Shown in pieces: positions 14,572-18,872 of a stretch of DNA of 18,872 nt. The translations under genes were made by a program, and so were the position numbers. The notes below the pieces were generated by a model that was not told the DNA's origin, ran no database searches, and was given only the letters and a program-made list of their open reading frames with translations. Source of the DNA: CAMBDR01 sp046597185 (GTDB taxonomy: Bacteria > Pseudomonadota > Gammaproteobacteria > Burkholderiales > Burkholderiaceae_D); contig JBKJLF010000178.1 of NCBI GenBank assembly GCA_046597185.1, positions 1-18,872 of the forward strand, in the 5' to 3' direction. Each line of letters opens with the position of its first letter. The stretch's first letter is position 1.

Positions 14572-14866
14572 AAACAGCCCGACCTATTTGGAGCCAGTTG
14601 AAAAATTGGCCGCCCCCACCCAGGACATGCATCGCGGCTTGGCCAGCATAATTGAAGCCTTGCATGCCGTCGATAGCTATACCCAACGCTACGACGCTTG
14701 TACCGATCCCGAATTGCGCCTGATTATTGCGCACCATCGCGATCAGCATAAAGCGCAAGCGGCGATGCTGTTGGAATGGGTGCGCCGCCGTGATGTGCGT
14801 TTTGACCATGAATTGAAACAGGCTTTGTTCAAGGCCGGGCCGATTACGGCACAGTTCAAAAGCTGA
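14561..14866 (+). CDS. encapsulated-ferritin-like (EncFtn family) small protein with altered ligands
   Basis: The 101-residue helical protein aligns by eye, without gaps over about 70 residues, with encapsulated ferritin-like proteins (EncFtn, such as the Rhodospirillum rubrum protein). Shared landmarks are HRxxxSxxExL-AVD-Y-QR, DPELxxIxAHxRDxxK, AAMxLEWxRRxD and LFxxGPI. EncFtn binds iron through Glu32, Glu62 and His65. From my recalled alignment these positions are Ala33, His63 and Gln66 here, so the classical ferroxidase centre appears lost. The C-terminus ends soon after the family core and shows no extended shell-targeting peptide, and no encapsulin gene is nearby. The ATG overlaps the 3' end of the iron-sulfur gene by 11 bases, indicating translational coupling. 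A structural or regulatory role, or a different metal site, is possible. Confidence 0.75.
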   Translation: MESENSPTYLEPVEKLAAPTQDMHRGLASIIEALHAVDSYTQRYDACTDPELRLIIAHHRDQHKAQAAMLLEWVRRRDVRFDHELKQALFKAGPITAQFKS

Positions 14867-14899
14867 TTTCCCATCCCATTTTTATTTGAAGAGAACATT

Positions 14900-15481
14900 A
14901 TGCCCATTGCTCGCGACAGCTTATTGACGCTGGAAGCTTATGCCAAGGCCCGCCCCGCACTGCGTGCCGACATCATTCAACACAAAAAAACCCGTAGCGT
15001 GCATTTGGGTGAACACCTGAATTTATTGTTTGAAGATGAAAAAACGCTGCGCTATCAAGTGCAGGAAATGTTGCGGATTGAAAAAATCTTTGAAGAAGAA
15101 GGGATACAGGCTGAGTTGGAGGTGTATAACGCCCTGGTGCCCGATGGCAGCAATTTCAAAGCCACGATGTTGATTGAATATGGCAACGAAGCCGAGCGGC
15201 GGGCCGCACTGGCCAAATTGATTGGCGTGGAAGACCGCGTATTTGTGCAAGTTGAAGGTCAGGCGCGGGTGTATGCGATTGCCGACGAAGACATGGACCG
15301 TGAAAACGCCGAAAAAACCTCGGCCGTTCATTTTGTGCGTTTTGGACTTACTGGCGCGATGAAACAAGCGCTGCGTAGTGGGGCGCAAATGATGGTGGGG
15401 TGCGACCACCCGAATTATTTGGCCCATCTGGAGGAATTGCCGCAAGAAACATTGGCAGCATTGCTGTGTGATTTGAAATAA
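14900..15481 (+). CDS. DUF3501 family protein
   Basis: The 193-residue protein matches the DUF3501 family in length and pattern. It has a basic, helical start (RPALRADIIQHKKTRSV), an acidic FEDEKTLRYQVQEMLRIEKI segment, a mixed middle (PDGSNFKATMLIEYGNEAER), and a conserved end with VHFVRFGL and VGCDHPNYL. No signal peptide or membrane segment is seen, so it should be cytoplasmic. DUF3501 is repeatedly encoded beside rubrerythrin and a GlpC-like iron-sulfur protein in Proteobacteria, which suggests a shared, uncharacterised pathway in peroxide or iron handling. A GAAGAG sequence (14887-14892) lies seven bases before the ATG. It is the last gene of the set; a new promoter begins about 30 bases downstream. 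Confidence 0.9.
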   Translation: MPIARDSLLTLEAYAKARPALRADIIQHKKTRSVHLGEHLNLLFEDEKTLRYQVQEMLRIEKIFEEEGIQAELEVYNALVPDGSNFKATMLIEYGNEAERRAALAKLIGVEDRVFVQVEGQARVYAIADEDMDRENAEKTSAVHFVRFGLTGAMKQALRSGAQMMVGCDHPNYLAHLEELPQETLAALLCDLK

Positions 15482-15493
15482 GCGCGCCGGGAG

Positions 15494-15530
15494 TTGTTCG
15501 TTTTTGCCTGGCGTTGGATTATAATCAGCG
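15494..15530 (+). promoter_or_regulatory. promoter with palindromic -10, candidate Zur operator of zinc operon
   Basis: A perfect TATAAT (15520-15525) lies within the exact palindrome GATTATAATC (15517-15526), flanked by near-matching GCG arms. The -35 box is weak: TTGTTC at 15494-15499 with a 20-base spacer, or TTCGTT at 15497-15502 with 17. A strong -10 and weak -35 covered by a palindrome is typical of a repressible promoter. Because the downstream genes import zinc, the repressor Zur is the natural guess. AT-rich palindromes around TTATAA-type cores are usual for Zur, but I cannot score this site. Confidence 0.42.
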
Positions 15531-15560
15531 CCTGATTCTTGCTTATTAAAGACAAACGCT

Positions 15561-15923
15561 GTGAGACGCCACCCCCTGATTCATTTGATGCTTGCTTTCA
15601 TGCTGCTGGTTTCCCAGCAGCAGGCCTTTGCGCATCTGTTGAATCATCGCTTAAGCGGCAATACGAGCTTGCAGTCGGTGCCGTCGGTGCAAGCGGAGCG
15701 CAGTAAGCCTGGGGCGGTCAAATTATTGCTTGATCAAAGCTGCCAGGAATGTTTGTCCTTCGTGCATTTTGGTTCGGCCTTGCCGACGCATACCCCGGAT
15801 TTTTGCGCGTTTGCGCACATCAGTGCTTGCTCGAATCATCTCGTACTGGATTTCTTGTCTGGTGAGTCTCCCTCTCCCTTTTTATCGCGCGGGCCCCCCG
15901 CCAATTCATTCAATTTGTGTTAA
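15561..15923 (+). CDS. exported His/Cys-containing small protein (DUF2946-like), zinc operon
   Basis: The 120-residue product starts at GTG 15561. The basic start RRHP leads into a hydrophobic core ending QQAFA near residue 24, a good signal peptide; the next Met would cut away the basic part. The mature part has several potential metal ligands: H25 and H29, the pair C61/C64 (SCQECLSF), H69, H77, C82, H86, C90 and H93. It ends with SRGPPANSF. This layout resembles DUF2946 proteins, exported small proteins often encoded beside metal-transport genes, but the match is from memory and loose. It lies at the head of the porin-znuA-znuB set, 68 bases before the porin gene. A periplasmic zinc-binding role is inferred. 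No strong ribosome-binding site is seen. Confidence 0.65.
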   Translation: MRRHPLIHLMLAFMLLVSQQQAFAHLLNHRLSGNTSLQSVPSVQAERSKPGAVKLLLDQSCQECLSFVHFGSALPTHTPDFCAFAHISACSNHLVLDFLSGESPSPFLSRGPPANSFNLC

Positions 15924-15991
15924 TCGCTCAAGCTGGCCGATGCGTTTCGGTTCAGCTTGTCTGTTTTCTTTATATTGATTGAATTGAACCT

Positions 15992-17443
15992 ATGAATAAA
16001 AATTTTACAATGACGGGCGCATTGGCGCTGGCTTTTACTGGTACAACTTTGTTGCCTGGCGCTGTGTTCGCGGCCGATACGCCGGAGTTAGCAGAGATTC
16101 GGGCTGAAATCAAGCAAATGCGCGACAGTTATGAGGCGCGTTTGAAGTCTCTGGAGCAACGTCTGCAAATTGAGCAAGAGAAAAATGCTAAATTGCAGAC
16201 GAGCGTTGCGACACCTGCTGCGGCTGCACAGACAGCCGCACTTACAGCCGCACTTACAGCCGTACCTGCGGCCGCACCGAAATCCGCAGTTGCTGGTGCC
16301 AATCAGTTTAATCCTGCCATTTCCTTGATTTTAACTGGCACCTATACCAACCTGTCCCAACCCCCGGAATCGTTGCGCTTGCCTGGCCCACTGCCGCGCA
16401 GTCGCTTGCCAGGAGAGGGGCCTTCACGTGGTTTTGGAATTGGCGAATCGGAACTCACCCTCAGTGCCGCCGTCGATCCGCATTTTTCAGGGCAACTCAC
16501 CTTTGCGCTCGACGGCAAGGAAGCGGTGTCGGTCGAGGAAGCGTTTATTGATGCGCACGAACTGGGGCAGGGCCTTAAGCTGCGGTTTGGGCGCTTCTTT
16601 TCCAGCCTGGGCTATCAAAACAGCCAACATGCGCACGCCTGGGATTTTGTTGATGCGCCCCTGGCGTATCAGGGTTTATTGGGTGGGCAAGCTACCACCA
16701 ATGGCCTGCAATTGAAGTGGTTGGCTCCGGTGGATCGCTTTTTTGAACTCGGGGCAGAAATCGGCAAAGATACGGCCAATACCTTTGCGGGCAGCGAGCG
16801 CAGTAAAAACGGCATGGGTTCCAGCCTGTTGTTTGCGCATTTGGGCGATGATTTGGGCGATAGCGCCAGTTGGCGCGTCGGTTTGTCGTATTTGCGTACT
16901 GGTGGTGATGCCTTGCAAATTCCGGCGGATGATTTGAACGTCGCCGGCGACGTGACGGCCAATGTGTCCAATCGCCATGCCAAAATCTGGATCGCCGATG
17001 GGGTTTTCAAATGGGCACCGCAAGGCAATGGCACCCATCGCTATTTTAAATTGCAGGGCGAATATGCGCGCCGTAGCGAAAACGGCGAGGCCAGCTTGGC
17101 CGGGGCAGATGCGCCTGGTCCTGCCACCACCCGCTACACGAGTCGGCAATCCGGTTGGTATGTGCAAGGCATTTACCAATTTGACCCAGGCTGGCGCACG
17201 GGCGTGCGTTACGACCGCCTCAATGCGGGTACGCAAGCCTTGGTAGGGGTGATTTTACCGCCGGGGGCGTCGGTTAACGATAGTCCGCGCCGCACCAGTG
17301 TGATGCTGGATTGGAATCGCTCCGAATTTAGCCGGATTCGTTTGCAATTGACGCGGGATAAAACCCGTTTTGACCTGACCGATAATCAAATCTACTTACA
17401 ATACATTATGAGCTTGGGTGCGCATGGTGCCCATAGCTTTTAG
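15992..17443 (+). CDS. outer-membrane porin of the zinc-uptake operon
   Basis: The 483-residue protein has a signal peptide (cleavage near residue 27, after GAVFA). A heptad-rich coiled coil follows (residues about 31-70, with LAEIRAEIKQMRDSYEARLK), then an Ala/Thr-rich linker, and amphipathic beta strands from about residue 105 to the end. The last residue is Phe, as is common for outer-membrane barrels recognised by the BAM machinery. The N-terminal coiled coil plus 16- or 18-strand-like barrel is reminiscent of OprP/OprO-type porins. The Ala-rich linker contains a 12-bp tandem repeat (about 16239-16262). The stop codon overlaps the ribosome-binding site of znuA (AGGAG, 17442-17446), so cotranslation is likely and zinc is the inferred solute. 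I did not recognise a specific named porin. Confidence 0.82.
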   Translation: MNKNFTMTGALALAFTGTTLLPGAVFAADTPELAEIRAEIKQMRDSYEARLKSLEQRLQIEQEKNAKLQTSVATPAAAAQTAALTAALTAVPAAAPKSAVAGANQFNPAISLILTGTYTNLSQPPESLRLPGPLPRSRLPGEGPSRGFGIGESELTLSAAVDPHFSGQLTFALDGKEAVSVEEAFIDAHELGQGLKLRFGRFFSSLGYQNSQHAHAWDFVDAPLAYQGLLGGQATTNGLQLKWLAPVDRFFELGAEIGKDTANTFAGSERSKNGMGSSLLFAHLGDDLGDSASWRVGLSYLRTGGDALQIPADDLNVAGDVTANVSNRHAKIWIADGVFKWAPQGNGTHRYFKLQGEYARRSENGEASLAGADAPGPATTRYTSRQSGWYVQGIYQFDPGWRTGVRYDRLNAGTQALVGVILPPGASVNDSPRRTSVMLDWNRSEFSRIRLQLTRDKTRFDLTDNQIYLQYIMSLGAHGAHSF

Positions 17444-17452
17444 GAGACCGCC

Positions 17453-18394
17453 ATGACACTTCATTTTCGATCATTTTCTTTCAGGCTGACGGGCGCATTC
17501 CTTGGCACCCTCGCAGGCATGCTTGCAATGACATGCGCCGCGCCCGCCCATGCGGGCTTGAAGGCGCTCACCTGTGAGCCGGAATGGGCCGCCCTGATTA
17601 GCGAAATCGGCGGCGATAAGGTGCAAGCCAGTAGCGCCACCACCGCCTTGCAAGACCCACACCGGATCGAAGCCCGCCCCAGCCTGATCGCCAAAGCGCG
17701 CAATGCTGATTTACTGGTCTGTACCGGTTTGGAGTTGGAAATTGGCTGGTTGCCGGTGTTATTGCAACAGGCGGGCAATAGTAAAATTACCGAAGGCAAG
17801 CCCGGTTATCTTGAAATCGGCGCGTTGGTGCCGCGCCTGGATTTGGCGGGCAAAGTAGATCGTAGCGAAGGCGACGTGCACGCTGCCGGCAACCCGCACA
17901 TTCAGCAAAATCCGCACAATATTGCCAAGGCCGCCGATGCAATAGCCAAGCGTTTGGCGGAACTCGATAGCACCAATGCCGCCTTTTATGCCGCACGTCA
18001 CAAAGACTTTAGCACCCGCTGGGAAGCGGCCACCCTGAAATGGGAGCAGCAAGGTACACCCTTGAAAGGTGTGGCCGTGGTCGAGCACCATAAAAATATG
18101 GCCTATCTGTTGCAATGGCTGGGTTTGCGCTCAGTAGCCACCCTGGAGCCAAAACCAGGGGTGGAACCGAGTGCAGCCCATTTGTCGGCGCTCTCAACCC
18201 AACTGCAAAAGGAACCGGCCAAAATGGTGTTGCGTGCCGCCTACCAGGATAACCGCGCCTCGCAATGGTTAACCCAGCATGCCAAAATCAATGCCGTGGT
18301 GTTGCCATTTACCGTTGGCGGCGATGATAAAGCGAATAATTTATTCAGCCTGTTTGATCTAACCCTGCAACGTTTGCTGGAGGCGGCCAAATGA
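17453..18394 (+). CDS. znuA: zinc ABC transporter substrate-binding protein
   Basis: The 313-residue protein is a cluster A-I (ZnuA/TroA-type) metal-binding protein of the periplasm. A signal peptide ends AHA near residue 34. Three expected metal-ligand histidines stand in family contexts: H70 (DPHRIEARPS), H149 (NPHIQQNPHN), and H212 or H213 (VVEHHKNMAYLLQWL). The acidic fourth position is probably D291 or D292 (VGGDDKANN). The His-rich loop of E. coli ZnuA is short here, with only H143 and a few others before H149. ZnuA delivers Zn2+ to the ZnuB permease. The start is ATG 17453 with AGGAG upstream, and the stop codon overlaps the permease start by four bases (ATGA). Manganese cannot be excluded, but the His-rich site favours zinc. 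Confidence 0.9.
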   Translation: MTLHFRSFSFRLTGAFLGTLAGMLAMTCAAPAHAGLKALTCEPEWAALISEIGGDKVQASSATTALQDPHRIEARPSLIAKARNADLLVCTGLELEIGWLPVLLQQAGNSKITEGKPGYLEIGALVPRLDLAGKVDRSEGDVHAAGNPHIQQNPHNIAKAADAIAKRLAELDSTNAAFYAARHKDFSTRWEAATLKWEQQGTPLKGVAVVEHHKNMAYLLQWLGLRSVATLEPKPGVEPSAAHLSALSTQLQKEPAKMVLRAAYQDNRASQWLTQHAKINAVVLPFTVGGDDKANNLFSLFDLTLQRLLEAAK

Positions 18395-18872
18395 ATTTTT
18401 CGGCGGCTGACCTTGCCATTATTTTGCCGGGTTTCTTTGCCGGTATTTTGGTATTGCTCACCCATGTTCCGCTCGGCGCGCAAGTGTTGAAACGGGGTAT
18501 CGTGTTTATCGATTTGGCGATTGCCCAAATCGCCGCGCTGGGCGTGATTTTAGCAATCGCGCTGGGGCTGGAAGCTGATGGCTGGAGTGTACAACTGGCG
18601 GCGGGGGCGGCGGCGGTATTGGGGGCGATGTTACTCACCTGGACCGAGAAACGCTGGCCCGAGGTGCAAGAGGCGCAGATTGGCGTCATGTTTGTCTTGG
18701 CGGCAACAGCCAGTATTTTGCTGGTGGCGCGTAACCCGCATGGCGGCGAACACTTGAATGAATTGCTGGCGGGGCAAATTTTATTTGTCTCGTTTGGCAA
18801 ATTGATTTTACCCGCCGTCGGTAGCACCTTATGTGTAGCGGTGCTGGCTTGGTATAAACAAACATTGCCAAG
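18391..18872 (+). CDS. znuB: metal ABC transporter permease (ABC-3 family), cut by window end
   Basis: The frame from ATG 18391 is open to the last base (160 complete codons), so the gene is partial only because the window stops. It shares ATGA with the znuA stop codon. The product is hydrophobic, with helices near residues 7-25, 41-58, 64-82, 95-113 and 134-152. It carries ABC-3 family sequence: THVPLGAQVLKRGIVFID followed by LAIAQIAALG, and the polar turn HLNELLAGQIL. It should form the inner-membrane channel that receives zinc from ZnuA. The ATPase component (ZnuC) is not in this window and should lie downstream or elsewhere. Confidence 0.9.
   Translation, partial: MNFSAADLAIILPGFFAGILVLLTHVPLGAQVLKRGIVFIDLAIAQIAALGVILAIALGLEADGWSVQLAAGAAAVLGAMLLTWTEKRWPEVQEAQIGVMFVLAATASILLVARNPHGGEHLNELLAGQILFVSFGKLILPAVGSTLCVAVLAWYKQTLP

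Noticed and set aside
14561..14866. Encapsulin cargo system
   Set aside because: No encapsulin shell gene is in the window and the ferritin-like protein has no evident targeting peptide.
16676..17236. 186-codon minus-strand frame
   Set aside because: It is antisense to the porin barrel region, without start signal or domain.
18345..18827. 160-codon minus-strand frame at the window end
   Set aside because: The opposite strand encodes the ABC-3 permease in a frame overlapping znuA by ATGA, which explains the sequence better.

Overview
The window looks like chromosomal DNA from a betaproteobacterium, most likely Burkholderiales and perhaps an Oxalobacteraceae-like lineage of only moderate GC. 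The reasons are adjacent but unfused ispD and ispF, a rubrerythrin / GlpC-like iron-sulfur protein / DUF3501 cluster, REP-like palindromes of a type familiar from this group, and a zinc-uptake operon with its own porin. The taxonomic call is inference from gene content. No rRNA, tRNA, CRISPR array, insertion sequence or phage gene was seen.

Layout. From 287 to 3717 five plus-strand reading frames follow one another: an FHA-domain protein; a membrane protein with a TPR-like C-terminus that ends at an in-frame TAG, with open frame continuing beyond it; the CreA-family periplasmic protein; and a VOC/glyoxalase-fold protein. From 8627 back to 3729 (minus strand) a 1134-residue hybrid histidine kinase is followed, 3 bases after its stop, by a membrane-anchored C13 (legumain/GPI8-type) peptidase. 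A minus-strand, exported vanadium-haloperoxidase/PAP2-type enzyme lies at 8893-10464 with a clear intrinsic terminator. A gene-free, AT-rich stretch of about 780 bases (10465-11240) carries a REP-like element with two competing hairpins.

From 11241 everything is on the plus strand. IspD and IspF (MEP isoprenoid pathway) are separated by an A/C-rich tandem repeat of about 100 bases with almost no G. Next comes a peroxide/iron-type cluster: rubrerythrin without a rubredoxin domain, a two-[4Fe-4S] plus CCG-domain protein, a small encapsulated-ferritin-like protein whose expected ferroxidase ligands appear replaced, and DUF3501. The last block (15561 to the window edge) is a probable zinc-import operon: a His/Cys-containing exported small protein, an outer-membrane porin, ZnuA, and a ZnuB-type permease cut by the window edge. 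It is preceded by a perfect TATAAT inside a 10-bp palindrome that could be a Zur operator.

Most notable points: the ligand-poor ferritin-like protein inside the rubrerythrin cluster; the in-frame TAG at 2413-2415; the ispD-ispF repeat leader; the kinase/C13-peptidase pair; and the zinc operon with its candidate operator. None can be called a new system from sequence alone. The ferritin-like protein is the best candidate for something not yet described.
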